A stretch of DNA of 64,000 bases from Microtetraspora malaysiensis. GTDB taxonomy: Bacteria > Actinomycetota > Actinomycetes > Streptosporangiales > Streptosporangiaceae. A model generated the notes under the pieces. The model saw only the letters and a list, made by a program, of their open reading frames with translations. It was not told the origin of the DNA and did not search any database. The stretch is from the NCBI RefSeq assembly GCF_001528665.1, contig NZ_BBYJ01000033.1, positions 1 through 64,000 on the forward strand. The letters run 5' to 3'. The translations under genes were made by a program, and so were the position numbers. Positions within the stretch are counted from its first letter, which is position 1. Each line of letters begins with the position of its first letter. Shown in pieces: positions 9,056 to 17,619 of the stretch.

Positions 9056-9916
9056 TCACCGTTCGACGGTCGCCCCAAGCAGCGCGGTCTGCGCCGAGTC
9101 GTCGATCAGCGAACCGTCCCAGACGGTGGTGAGGCGGCTGATGCGTGACTCGCCGTCGAGTTCGAGCGCGACCACCCCGCCGGGTACGGCGGCGCCCGTG
9201 TTCCGCCACTCGTAGGCGCCGCCCTGCCCACTGCCGACCACATGCCGTACCGAGGTGCCGAGCCCGTAGGGCAGCAGGTCCCGCGCCCGGTCCAGGAACC
9301 CGCCGATGGCCTGGCGGCCGACCATGGCGGTGTGCAGTGTCAGATCCTCGAACCTGGCATCGTCGGTGAACAGGGCCGCCGCCGCTGCGGCATCACCGGT
9401 GGAGAGGGCGCCGGCCAGGGTGTCCGCCACCTGCCGCAGTACGGCGGGCGCGCGCTCACCGATCCGGCTCTCCCCGAACTCGGCGGGGTACTGGTCCGGG
9501 GGCACCCGCATCTGACTGGTGGCCGCGGTTCCGAAATGCCTGCCGTCCCAGTAGTCCACCTGGCGCTCGATCTTCCCGTCGCGGAGGTCCAGCGGCGCGA
9601 TGACGCGCAGTTCGTGCCCGAACAACTGGGCCGAGTTGACGAAGAGGACCACGGCACCGCTCGTGTCACCGATGATCTTCACCGGGTACGTCGCGACGGG
9701 CGGCCGCCACGTTGCCATCAGGCCCCCCAAGGCCGCTGCGAGCGCCTGATGGCTCGTCCACTGGCCGCCGAACGTGGCGTCGGTGTAGGTCAGCCTGTCA
9801 CGCGCGAAGTGGGACATGAACCCGGCGGCGGACGCGGCCGCCTTCTGCTCGAACAGGGAGAGCACCAGCTCGGTCAGCTCGGGAGTGGCATGGCCGGCAT
9901 CGACGGGGTGAGACAT
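9056..9916 (-). CDS. Tandem SnoaL-like (NTF2-fold) protein
   Basis: A 286-residue protein that looks like two NTF2/SnoaL-like domains in a row. The first (about 10-140) carries RDRLTYTDATFGGQW and IAPLDLRDGKIERQVDYWD. The second (about 160-280) carries ALSTGDAAAAAALFTDDARF and ALELDGESRISRLTTVWDG. Such folds bind small hydrophobic molecules and may isomerise or hydrate them. The gene lies 21 bp after the NADP-binding gene in a flavin-dependent oxidoreductase operon, which suggests a shared catabolic or detoxifying pathway (inference). Confidence 0.85.
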   Translation of the reverse strand: MSHPVDAGHATPELTELVLSLFEQKAAASAAGFMSHFARDRLTYTDATFGGQWTSHQALAAALGGLMATWRPPVATYPVKIIGDTSGAVVLFVNSAQLFGHELRVIAPLDLRDGKIERQVDYWDGRHFGTAATSQMRVPPDQYPAEFGESRIGERAPAVLRQVADTLAGALSTGDAAAAAALFTDDARFEDLTLHTAMVGRQAIGGFLDRARDLLPYGLGTSVRHVVGSGQGGAYEWRNTGAAVPGGVVALELDGESRISRLTTVWDGSLIDDSAQTALLGATVER

Positions 9917-9937
9917 CCTGCCTCCTTTGAATTGTTC

Positions 9938-10579
9938 TCAGCGTTGAGAGAAGCTCTTCAGCCTGGCCCGGACCTCCGCGGCGTCGACGTCGGCCCCGAA
10001 CAGGGCCGTCCCCGGCTGGAACCGCACGCCCTCGGCGAGCGGCCCGGCCACGACCGGGTCGAAGCCGAGCGCGTCGACCAGCGCGGCGACGGCGTCGAGA
10101 CCGGCCGGGTCGTCGCCGGCGATCGCGATGGCCTTGCGTCCCGGGCTGCCCGCGGGCCGGGCCTCGTCCTCCAGGTCGTGGTAACCCAGATGGTTGAAGG
10201 CCTTCACGACGCGGGACCCAGCCAGGAAAGCCTGCACGATCTCGCTGGAGGACGTCGCCGGGTCGGTGAGGTCGTCGCGGACGCCGTCCACCTCCCACCA
10301 GTAGTTCATCGCGTCGACCACGAGCTTGCCGCGCAGCTCCGCCGCGGGCACCGTGCGGTACCTGCCGAGCGGCAGCGCCAGGATGACGAGATCGGCGCGC
10401 GCCGCGGCGTCGGCCGCCGTGGTCGCGACCGCGCCGGGAGTGAGCACGCCGACGGTGAGCGCGATCTTCGCCGGATCACCCGACCCGGCGATGAGCACCT
10501 TGTAACCCGCGGCCAGCGCGAGCCTGGCCAGCACGGTGCCGACCTTGCCCGCGCCGAGCACGCCGATGGTCTCGTTCAT
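9938..10579 (-). CDS. NAD(P)-binding reductase, F420:NADP type
   Basis: A 213-residue Rossmann protein of the COG2085 group (NADPH-dependent F420 reductase-like). The nucleotide motif is [13 protein letters not shown] at residues 6-18. An [10 protein letters not shown] segment lies in the second half, as in F420-dependent NADP reductases. It probably exchanges hydride between NADP and a deazaflavin or other cofactor for the neighbouring LLM enzyme. It overlaps that gene by 4 bp, indicating coupled translation. Confidence 0.87.
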   Translation of the reverse strand: MNETIGVLGAGKVGTVLARLALAAGYKVLIAGSGDPAKIALTVGVLTPGAVATTAADAAARADLVILALPLGRYRTVPAAELRGKLVVDAMNYWWEVDGVRDDLTDPATSSSEIVQAFLAGSRVVKAFNHLGYHDLEDEARPAGSPGRKAIAIAGDDPAGLDAVAALVDALGFDPVVAGPLAEGVRFQPGTALFGADVDAAEVRARLKSFSQR

Positions 10580-11616
10580 CGGTCACTTCTTCCGAGCAGG
10601 TCGCGGACCATCGGGATGACGGCCTTGCCGTACAGTTCGACGGCCCGCAGGCGGGCGCTCGCCGGTTGTGAGCCCGCGGTGTAGATGAGGTCGAAGCGGC
10701 CGACGCCGAGGGTGCCGACCGCGTCGGCGATCTTGCGGGCGACGGTCTCCGGCGAGCCGATGTAGAGAGAGCCGTGCTCCACCTCGGCGTCGTACTCCTC
10801 GCGGCGGATCGGCTGCCAGCCGCGCAGCGCGCCGATCCGGTCGCGCAGCACCCGATAGCGCGGCCAGAACAGCTCCCTGGCCTCCTCGTCTGTGTCGGCC
10901 ACGAATCCGGGCGAGTGCATGCCGACCGGGTGCGCGGTGGTGCCGAACTGCTCGGCGGCACGCCGGTACAGCTCGAGGTAGGGGGCGAACCGCTTGGCCG
11001 GGCCGCCGATGATGGCCAGCATGAGTGGCAGGCCGTACGTGGCGGTGCGGACGACCGACTGCGGCGAGCCGCCGACGCCGACCCAGGTGGGCAGGCTGCC
11101 CGAGGCGGTCTTCGGGAAGACGTCGGCGTCCTCGAGTGCGGGCCGCAGCCTGCCCTTCCAGGTGAGGGGCCGCTCGTCCCGCAGCTTGGCGAACAGGTCG
11201 AGCTTCTCCTCGAACAGCTCGTCGTAGTCGGCCAGGTCGTAGCCGAACAGCGGGAACGACTCGGTGAACGAGCCGCGGCCGAGGATGATCTCGGCGCGGC
11301 CGTTGGAGAGCGCGTCGACGGTGGCGAAGCGCTGGAACACCCGGACCGGGTCGTCCGAGCTCAGCACGGTGACGCCCGAGGACAGGCGGATCCGCTCGGT
11401 GCGCGTGGCGATGCCGGCCAGCACGGTCTCGGGGGTGGAGATCGCGAACTCCGGGCGGTGGTGCTCGCCCAGCGCGATGACGTCGACGCCGAGCTCGTCG
11501 GCCAGCACCGCCTCCTTCACCACCTGCCGGATCGCCTCGGGGTGGGTCATCAGCTCGCCGTGGTCGTCCTCCGGCAGGTCGCCGAAGGTGTCCAGGCCGA
11601 ACACGAGATCAGACAT
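10576..11616 (-). CDS. LLM-class flavin/F420-dependent oxidoreductase
   Basis: A 346-residue luciferase-like monooxygenase family protein (TIM barrel). Family features include [24 protein letters not shown] and [17 protein letters not shown]. It uses FMN or F420 to oxidise or reduce small molecules; the substrate is unknown. AAGGAGGCC precedes the ATG at 11616. It is first in the operon with the NADP reductase and the SnoaL-like protein, and divergent from a MarR gene across two palindromes, so ligand-controlled derepression is likely. Confidence 0.9.
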   Translation of the reverse strand: MSDLVFGLDTFGDLPEDDHGELMTHPEAIRQVVKEAVLADELGVDVIALGEHHRPEFAISTPETVLAGIATRTERIRLSSGVTVLSSDDPVRVFQRFATVDALSNGRAEIILGRGSFTESFPLFGYDLADYDELFEEKLDLFAKLRDERPLTWKGRLRPALEDADVFPKTASGSLPTWVGVGGSPQSVVRTATYGLPLMLAIIGGPAKRFAPYLELYRRAAEQFGTTAHPVGMHSPGFVADTDEEARELFWPRYRVLRDRIGALRGWQPIRREEYDAEVEHGSLYIGSPETVARKIADAVGTLGVGRFDLIYTAGSQPASARLRAVELYGKAVIPMVRDLLGRSDR

Positions 11617-11640
11617 GACAGGCCTCCTTCGCTCAATGTG

Positions 11641-11680
11641 ATTGACACGTCAATTATGTATGATGTGATTGACATGTCAA
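11641..11680. promoter_or_regulatory. Two palindromic MarR operators
   Basis: Two related palindromes sit between the divergent LLM operon and the MarR gene: ATTGACACGTCAAT (11641-11654) and TTGACATGTCAA (11669-11680). Shared half-site TTGAC/GTCAA, 28-bp start-to-start spacing (about 27 bp centre to centre) and location strongly suggest MarR binding at both promoters. Confidence 0.75.
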
Positions 11681-11693
11681 CTAGGAGGCGGGG

Positions 11694-12170
11694 ATGACGC
11701 GGAAGCGCAGCCTGCCCACGGCGGACGAGCTGCGGGTATGGCGGGACTACATCGAGACGGCCGAGGCGCTCAGGGCGGTGATCTCGGCGCGGCTGCAGAG
11801 CGACTCCGCGCTCTCGCCGGGCGACTACGCGGTGCTGTTGGCGTTGAGCGAGGCGCAGGGCCACCGGATGCGGTCCTCGGACCTGGCGGTACACATCAAC
11901 TGGGAGCGCAGCCGCCTGTCGCACCACCTGGGGCGGATGGAGCGGCGCGGGCTGATCGGGCGGGAGGACTGCGTCACCGACAGCCGAGGGGCGGAGGTCG
12001 TCCTGGCCGCCGCTGGGGCCGAGGCGTTCCAGGCGGCGACGGTGCCGCATCTGCGGGCCGTACGGGAGCTGTTCGTCGACGCGCTGACGCCCGAGCAGCT
12101 CGGTGCGGCCGGGGAGGTGGCCACGGCGCTCCGCGCGCACGCCGGGCGCGAGGACCACGCGTCCCGCTGA
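11694..12170 (+). CDS. MarR-family regulator
   Basis: A 158-residue winged-helix repressor. The recognition region reads SDLAVHINWERSRLSHHLGR, followed by the wing with DCVTDSRGAEVVL, typical of MarR. AGGAGG at 11683-11688 precedes the ATG. It faces the LLM/NADP/SnoaL operon and has two palindromes in its promoter, so it likely represses itself and that operon until a ligand binds. Confidence 0.92.
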   Translation: MTRKRSLPTADELRVWRDYIETAEALRAVISARLQSDSALSPGDYAVLLALSEAQGHRMRSSDLAVHINWERSRLSHHLGRMERRGLIGREDCVTDSRGAEVVLAAAGAEAFQAATVPHLRAVRELFVDALTPEQLGAAGEVATALRAHAGREDHASR

Positions 12171-12261
12171 TCAACCCGTCCTCATCGATGACGGATCAGG
12201 CGTCCGCTCGTGGAGTCGGGGCGGTGCGTGAGGTTGCCGCCGAGAATGGTCGTGAAATCGT

Positions 12262-13314
12262 CTACGAGAACGGGTGTTGGTATCGGCGGTCTCTCACCTG
12301 GTCATAGATGGCGCGTAACCACGGCTGACGAACCTCCGGCAGGCGCGCCAATGTACTGAGGAACACCTTCCAATCGGGCCGGAACGGCCTCCACGGCAAC
12401 AGTGGCGGCGGATCGTCGCGGCGGACACTGTCAGGCATCCCATTCGCCGCTGGAACAAGTCGCCGATCGTCGTGGAAGGCCATGTACATCCACACGTCAG
12501 CAGCCAGCGGCACCGCCCCCCGTGCACTGGTCGGCCACACCTCATCAGTCTGCGGATGCCGCGGTACCAGGGCTAGGTCCGTGACCGTGGCGGGCAGGCC
12601 CGGACCGGCCAAGACAAGGTCCCGTGTCGGTGGTCCCGGCGGGAGAAAGGTGTCGATCGCCCTGCGAAACACCTCGGCGACCGGTCCGTCGGGGACGGCC
12701 ACTCGCTTGCCGCCCGACGCCGCCAGCAGGTGGGCCAGCGCCACCGCGACCGCCGCGGTCCACACCGGGCTCCACCATCCGGGCTGCTCGATAGGTGGCG
12801 TGCCCGGATGTCCCTCCCGTAGCGCCTCCCAGCCGACCACCCGACGAGCGGGGCCCTCGACGCTGACTGGGCGCACGGCGCGCGGGTCCAGCCACACCAC
12901 CTGCCAGAGCGTGCAGTCGTCAATGCGGGTCGCAACCGCCTGCCCGCACTCCTCGCACGCCAGGTTCGGACCGTCTCGCCCGTCCAGCCCCAAACAGTAA
13001 CCGTCGCACCGCTCAGGTATCAGAACGGTTCCGCGAACATCGCCGGGCGCAACCCCTACCGTTCCGGGCGGCCCGTACGACAGGGAGTAGACCGGCGCGT
13101 ATACGCCGCGGGCCTCCGCTTCGTCCGCCCCCACCTCCTCCCATCGCCGCCTCGGCGGTCCGAAAGGTTCTGGGTTCACCGCGTACGTCCCAGGCTCCAG
13201 GAGCGCAGGCAGCAGTTCATGGCCGTAATGCTGACCGGCGTGGACGGGGAGCGCGACCCGTGACACCCGCGCCGTCAGCACGACACCGCATCCCGCGCAC
13301 GCGAACACGACCAT
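12262..13314 (-). CDS. Hypothetical protein with zinc-ribbon-like Cys pairs
   Basis: A 350-residue soluble protein I do not recognise. It has an N-terminal CAGC pair (residues 6-9) and a second set CDGYC...CEEC in the middle, suggesting one or two structural metal sites. Otherwise it is Pro/Arg-rich with several Trp, and no membrane segments are seen. It reads in a single convincing frame with no breaks. Neighbours (MarR operon on one side, the MauE cluster on the other) give no functional clue. Confidence 0.65.
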   Translation of the reverse strand: MVVFACAGCGVVLTARVSRVALPVHAGQHYGHELLPALLEPGTYAVNPEPFGPPRRRWEEVGADEAEARGVYAPVYSLSYGPPGTVGVAPGDVRGTVLIPERCDGYCLGLDGRDGPNLACEECGQAVATRIDDCTLWQVVWLDPRAVRPVSVEGPARRVVGWEALREGHPGTPPIEQPGWWSPVWTAAVAVALAHLLAASGGKRVAVPDGPVAEVFRRAIDTFLPPGPPTRDLVLAGPGLPATVTDLALVPRHPQTDEVWPTSARGAVPLAADVWMYMAFHDDRRLVPAANGMPDSVRRDDPPPLLPWRPFRPDWKVFLSTLARLPEVRQPWLRAIYDQVRDRRYQHPFS

Positions 13315-13423
13315 CCGCCCTCCAACACCTCGACGACTGGATCATGCTGGCCCAAATTCGGCCTTGGAGGAACCGCTCGTCACCGATTGGCTGAGATACG
13401 CCCGCACGGTGATCACATTCTGA

Positions 13424-13948
13424 TCAGGTAGTACTCAGCAGCGAGACGAGATCGTCCCACCGGGTCAGCAGCAGCCCGAGCAGGGCTCCGAAGATGGCGA
13501 CGATCACCGTGAAGACCGGGTCGAAGGAGCCGCTCACCGCGGACGCCGCCAGGCCGAGCAGGGCCGCCGCGGCGAGGATCAGGTTGCGGACCACGTGCGC
13601 CACGCTCAGGGGCGTTTCCGAGGCGCCGAAACAGCGGCAGGGGACGGCGGCGCCCCGCCGGATCACCATGACCACGGCGACGGTGAGGCCGCCGAGGAGC
13701 AGGGCCGCGAGCGTGAAGGCCGCCGTCCCCGCCTGGCGCAAGGGAATCGCCGCCAGTACGACCACGCCCGCCTCTGCCAGGACGGCCACCACCGCTGCCG
13801 GGGTGACCAGCGCGCCTCCAACGACCGCCATCGACCTGACGGACTCGACGAACCGGATCCAGGCTCCGCGACTGGCGACCTTGCTCGCCAGCGCGAGCGC
13901 GAACACCGTGAATAAGAGCAGCCGGCTCGCCACCTCGACGTATTGCAT
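13424..13948 (-). CDS. MauE/DoxX-like redox membrane protein
   Basis: A 174-residue integral membrane protein with about four transmembrane helices. A cysteine pair PCRCFG (Cys104, Cys106) sits after helix 3, as in MauE-type proteins. MauE is needed, with MauD, to form the many disulfides of the methylamine dehydrogenase small subunit; related DoxX-like proteins carry electrons in disulfide formation. Here it is divergent, 53 bp from a SARP regulator whose operon encodes a cysteine-rich peptide and a MauD/TlpA-like protein. Its likely job is to oxidise or shuffle disulfides of that peptide. No methylamine dehydrogenase genes are present. Confidence 0.82.
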   Translation of the reverse strand: MQYVEVASRLLLFTVFALALASKVASRGAWIRFVESVRSMAVVGGALVTPAAVVAVLAEAGVVVLAAIPLRQAGTAAFTLAALLLGGLTVAVVMVIRRGAAVPCRCFGASETPLSVAHVVRNLILAAAALLGLAASAVSGSFDPVFTVIVAIFGALLGLLLTRWDDLVSLLSTT

Positions 13949-14001
13949 ATCGCAACTTAGTCATAGCCGGACGAATCCGACAAGCACTACCCTCCACGAT
14001 C

Positions 14002-16722
14002 ATGCTAATACGGCTGATCGGGCCAGTTGAGGTCGAGCGTTCCGGAGAGTTTCGGCCGGTACGGCCGCCGCAAGTCGCGCTGGTGCTGGCCGCTCTGGCC
14101 TGGGACGTCGGCAGGGTCGTGCCGGTCGAATCGATCTTCTACCGGGTCTGGGGAAAGGAAATCTCCTCCGGCGCGCGAGGCTCACTGCACACCGTCATCA
14201 CCCGCCTCAGGCGCGAGGTTCTCGCGGACGAGGGCGCCGTCATCCGCCGCCTCGGTGGCTACCTGCTGGACGTGGAGGAGTCGGCGGTGGACGTGGTGCG
14301 CTTCCGCACGCTCACCGAACAGGCGATGACGGCGCCGGACCCGGCTCCGCTGCTCGATGAGGCCCTGGGGCTGTGGCGCGGCGACCCCCTGACGGGAGTG
14401 TCCGGCGAGTGGGCCGAACGCGTCCGCCACCGCCTGCGTGACGAACGCAAGGAGGCGATGCTGGGCTGGGCCCGGTCGGTGACCGGACGGGACGCCGTGA
14501 CCGCGGTGGCCGGCCTGTCATCGCTGGTCGAGGAGTATCCCCTGGACGAGCTGGTGGCGGCGGCGCTCATCGAGGCGCTGCACTCGTCGGGGCGTAGCGC
14601 CGAGGCGCTGGCACACTTCGCCCGCGTGCGCCGCACGCTCGCCGAAGAACTGGGCGTCGAGCCCGGCGCCGCGCTCCAGCGTCTTCATCGGTCGCTCCTG
14701 CGGTCCGGCGAGGTGGGCGAGCGCTCCAGCCGGGTGCCGGCGCAGTTGCCCGTCGGCCTGCGGCACTTCGTCGGGCGGGCGGCGGAACTGGGGCGGCTGA
14801 CCGAGGCCTGCGAGCAGCCGGCGACCGCGGCGGTCTGCGCGATCTCCGGCCCACCGGGGGTGGGCAAGTCGTCCTTGGCGCTGCACTGGGCCCACCTGCA
14901 TCGCGGCCGCTTCCCCGGTGGCCAGCTGTACGCGGACCTCGGGACGGTCTATCCGGAGGCCGTCATCCACCGCTTCCTCGGCGCGCTCGGCGTCAAGGAA
15001 TCGGAGATGCCCTCGGACGTCGACGCGCAGATCGGGCTCTACCGCAGCATGCTGGCCGATCGCCGGGTTCTCGTCGTCCTCGACGACGCTCGCGACTCCG
15101 CCCAGGTGCGCCCGCTCCTGGCCGCAGGCCCCGGCTCGGCGACACTGATCACCAGCCGGTCGGAGCTGCCCGGCCTCGCGGTCGCCGAGGGCGCTCTTCT
15201 GGTGCGCCTGGACGACTTACCCGGTGAGGACGCCCATCACCTCCTGGTGGCGCGGCTTGGCGAAGCACGGCTGGCGGCCGAGCCCGAAGCCGCCGCGCAG
15301 ATCATCGAGCAGTGCGAACGGCTGCCGCTGGCGTTGGCGATCGTCGCGGCGCGACTCGCGCAGCGCACCGACCTGCCGCTGGCCGAGGTCGCCGCCGACC
15401 TCGCCCGAGTCGGCGCGGACCTGGAGCCGTTCGCCCACAGCGACCCGGCCATCGACCTGCGCAGGGTGTTCGGGCGCTCGTACCAGGATCTGTCCGCGCC
15501 CGCGCAGCGCCTGTTCCGGCTCATGAGCCTGCACCCGGGGCCGAATCTGCCACTGCCCGCCGCAGCCGGCCTGGCCGCGCTGCCCGCGGACCAGACGCGG
15601 CGGCTCACCGCGGAGCTCGACCGCGCCAACCTGGTCACCATCCGCACGCCCGGCCGCCTGAGCCTGCACAACCTGCTACGGGCCTACGCCTCAGAACAGG
15701 CCCGCGCCACCGACCCTCACAGGGAACGGCGGGCCGCAGCGACCCGGCTGCTCGACTACTACGTGCACTCGGCGTGCGCCGCCAGCGCGCTGTGCTACCC
15801 GCACCGCGAGGACCTGGAGCTGGAGCCGCCGGCGCCCGGCGTCGTCGTCGAACGATTCGGCGGGCCCACGGACGCCCTGCGCTGGTTCGCCGAGGAGTCC
15901 GTGGCGCTGCCCGCGCTGCAATCGGCGGCGGCCGAGTCCGGGCACGACCGGCACGTGTGGCGGCTGGCGTGGGCGTACGCGGAGTTCATGCAGCGCCGCG
16001 GCCCATGGGCGATGATGCCGCACGTCCAGGCGGCGGCGCTGGAGGCGGCAGGACGGCTCGGTGACGACCTGGCCGCTGCCCGATGCCACAACAGCATCGC
16101 CCGCGTTCACAGCAGACTCGGCCGCCACCACGAGGCGCTCGAACACTTCGGCCACGCGCTCGACCTGCACGAGAACCTGGCGGAACCCGGCCTGGAGGCC
16201 CACGTCCACCTGGGCATGAGCGTTTCGGTGAGCAGGCTGCGCCCCGGCGAGGAACTGGGTCACGCGCTGCGCGCGCTGGAGCTGTTCCGGCAGGCAGGCG
16301 ACGCGGTCGGCGAGGCGCGGGCGCTGAACAACGCCGGCTGGTCGCGTACCCGGCTGGGCGAGTACGACGAGGCACTGGACGACTGCCGCCGGGCCCAGCG
16401 CATTCTGGCCGAGCTCGGATTCGCCCACGGCGAGGGCCACGCCTGGGACAGCGTCGCCTACGTGCTGCATCTCAAGGGCGATTACGCGGGGGCGGTGGCC
16501 GCCTTCGAGAGGGCGGCGGACCTGCTGCGCGGCCACGACGACCCGCAGGCGGCCGCCGAGACGCTGGTCCGCATGGGCGAGAGCCACCTGCTCGCGGGCG
16601 AGGACGCGAGCGCGCTCGACGCCTGGAGGCGGGCGGCCGAATCGTACGACGCCGTCGGCGACGCCCTCGGCGACACGCAGGCGGAGAAGGTACGCGAGCG
16701 CATCGCGGCGCACCACCGTTAG
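14002..16722 (+). CDS. SARP/AfsR-type regulator (SARP-NB-ARC-TPR)
   Basis: A 906-residue regulator. An OmpR-like DNA-binding domain (about 1-90) is followed by a bacterial transcriptional activation domain (about 95-240; VEEYPLDELVAAALIEALHS, RRTLAEELGVEPG). An NB-ARC ATPase has P-loop GPPGVGKSSL at about 283 and Walker B VLVVLDDARD, with a C-terminal TPR array (about 620-900). The layout is that of large SARPs that activate secondary-metabolite clusters. A -10-like TACCCT (13988-13993) lies 8 nt before the ATG, so the transcript may be leaderless. It is followed after 95 bp by the cysteine-rich peptide gene, with 11-bp repeats between, so it probably activates that operon. Confidence 0.9.
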   Translation: MLIRLIGPVEVERSGEFRPVRPPQVALVLAALAWDVGRVVPVESIFYRVWGKEISSGARGSLHTVITRLRREVLADEGAVIRRLGGYLLDVEESAVDVVRFRTLTEQAMTAPDPAPLLDEALGLWRGDPLTGVSGEWAERVRHRLRDERKEAMLGWARSVTGRDAVTAVAGLSSLVEEYPLDELVAAALIEALHSSGRSAEALAHFARVRRTLAEELGVEPGAALQRLHRSLLRSGEVGERSSRVPAQLPVGLRHFVGRAAELGRLTEACEQPATAAVCAISGPPGVGKSSLALHWAHLHRGRFPGGQLYADLGTVYPEAVIHRFLGALGVKESEMPSDVDAQIGLYRSMLADRRVLVVLDDARDSAQVRPLLAAGPGSATLITSRSELPGLAVAEGALLVRLDDLPGEDAHHLLVARLGEARLAAEPEAAAQIIEQCERLPLALAIVAARLAQRTDLPLAEVAADLARVGADLEPFAHSDPAIDLRRVFGRSYQDLSAPAQRLFRLMSLHPGPNLPLPAAAGLAALPADQTRRLTAELDRANLVTIRTPGRLSLHNLLRAYASEQARATDPHRERRAAATRLLDYYVHSACAASALCYPHREDLELEPPAPGVVVERFGGPTDALRWFAEESVALPALQSAAAESGHDRHVWRLAWAYAEFMQRRGPWAMMPHVQAAALEAAGRLGDDLAAARCHNSIARVHSRLGRHHEALEHFGHALDLHENLAEPGLEAHVHLGMSVSVSRLRPGEELGHALRALELFRQAGDAVGEARALNNAGWSRTRLGEYDEALDDCRRAQRILAELGFAHGEGHAWDSVAYVLHLKGDYAGAVAAFERAADLLRGHDDPQAAAETLVRMGESHLLAGEDASALDAWRRAAESYDAVGDALGDTQAEKVRERIAAHHR

Positions 16723-16725
16723 GCC

Positions 16726-16758
16726 GTTGAGAATCCGCTGAGAAATCGATCAGCCTCC
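16726..16758. promoter_or_regulatory. Candidate SARP binding direct repeats
   Basis: Three consecutive 11-bp units: GTTGAGAATCC, GCTGAGAAATC and the weaker GATCAGCCTCC. An 11-bp periodicity matches the helical turn spacing of heptamer repeats that SARPs bind. They start 4 bp after the SARP stop and precede the peptide gene by about 60 bp. The assignment rests on spacing and position only. Confidence 0.5.
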
Positions 16759-16817
16759 GGGTGCAGGCTTCTGCCGCACCAGGCGGGTGAACGGCCCGCT
16801 GTACCGAAGGAGGTTCG

Positions 16818-17003
16818 ATGCGAGTCGTGACCAGAGTGGCCGACCGGCTCCTGGCGATGATCGCGCCGCACACTGTGGCCAGAGCGACGGACTGCGGCTA
16901 CGAGTGCTGCAGTTTCCCGGCATTCACCGCGAAGTACTGCTGCTACTACCCCGGCGGTAAGAAGTCCTGCGGCAGCTGCGCCAAGTACATCTACTGCAGT
17001 TGA
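16818..17003 (+). CDS. Cysteine-rich secreted peptide precursor
   Basis: A 61-residue precursor. A strong ribosome site (GAAGGAGG, 16806-16813) precedes the ATG. The first 23 residues are basic/hydrophobic (RLLAMIAPHTVARA) and end with Ala-Arg-Ala, a fitting -3/-1 signal-peptidase motif. The predicted mature part (from Thr24, 38 residues) has eight cysteines at 26, 30, 31, 41, 42, 51, 54 and 60, two CC pairs, six tyrosines and a net positive charge. Eight cysteines allow four disulfides. It is followed directly by a MauD/TlpA-like protein, an exporter and a signal peptidase, and flanked by MauE. I know no named family that fits. A secreted disulfide-rich toxin, signal or defensin-like peptide is the best guess. 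Confidence 0.8.
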   Translation: MRVVTRVADRLLAMIAPHTVARATDCGYECCSFPAFTAKYCCYYPGGKKSCGSCAKYIYCS

Positions 17004-17064
17004 TCGACCAGTGCCCGGCCGCGGCTCAGCCGTGGCCGGGCACGCCCTTCCCCGGAGGTGTCCC

Positions 17065-17619
17065 ATGGAGCCCTATCTGATCGCCATCGTGATCCTGGTC
17101 GGGATCGTGTCTCTGCTGAGCCTGCTGCTGTGCCTGGCCGTCATCCGGCGGCTGCGCGAGCACACGAAGCTCATCGACGCCCTCTACGAAGTCGTCGGCA
17201 ACGGTCTGCCCAGCGCGCACGCCGGGCCCTCGCTCGGCGACGTCGTCGGCGAATTCGACGCCACGACCGTGGACGGAGACCGCGTCGCGCGAGACCTGCT
17301 GCCCGACGGAACGGTGGTCGCCTTCCTCTCACCCGAATGCCGAGGCTGCCGGGAACAGCTGCCCGAACTCGCCGCCTGGGCGGCCGGCCAGGACCGGGCC
17401 CGCGTGCTGGCGGTGGTCGACGGCCACGCGGCCGACCCCGCTCACCTGGTCACGACGCTGGCGCCGGTGGCGCGGGTGGTCATCGCGGACGCGTCGAACC
17501 CGGTGGCCAGAGCCTTCGGCGTGGAGTCGTACCCGACCTTCTTCGAGGTGGCCGCGGGCGGCAGGCTGCTCGCGATGGAGGCCAAGATCTCCCGGCTGCC
17601 GGCCGGAACAGCCGCATGA
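17065..17619 (+). CDS. MauD/TlpA-like thioredoxin-fold protein
   Basis: A 184-residue membrane-anchored thiol-disulfide protein. An N-terminal transmembrane helix (about 4-27) is followed by a thioredoxin-like domain with the active pair Cys92-Cys95 in SPECRGCREQ and a cis-Pro region VESYPTFFEV. This matches MauD/TlpA proteins, which work outside the membrane on substrate disulfides. CGGAGG precedes the ATG at 17065. Its stop overlaps the ABC-exporter ATG (ATGA). With MauE it forms a plausible oxidative-folding pair for the upstream eight-cysteine peptide. Confidence 0.87.
   Translation: MEPYLIAIVILVGIVSLLSLLLCLAVIRRLREHTKLIDALYEVVGNGLPSAHAGPSLGDVVGEFDATTVDGDRVARDLLPDGTVVAFLSPECRGCREQLPELAAWAAGQDRARVLAVVDGHAADPAHLVTTLAPVARVVIADASNPVARAFGVESYPTFFEVAAGGRLLAMEAKISRLPAGTAA

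Noticed and set aside
13424-17619. Methylamine utilisation locus
   Set aside because: MauE- and MauD-like proteins are present but no MADH subunits, MauG or amicyanin; the cysteine-rich peptide is a better partner.
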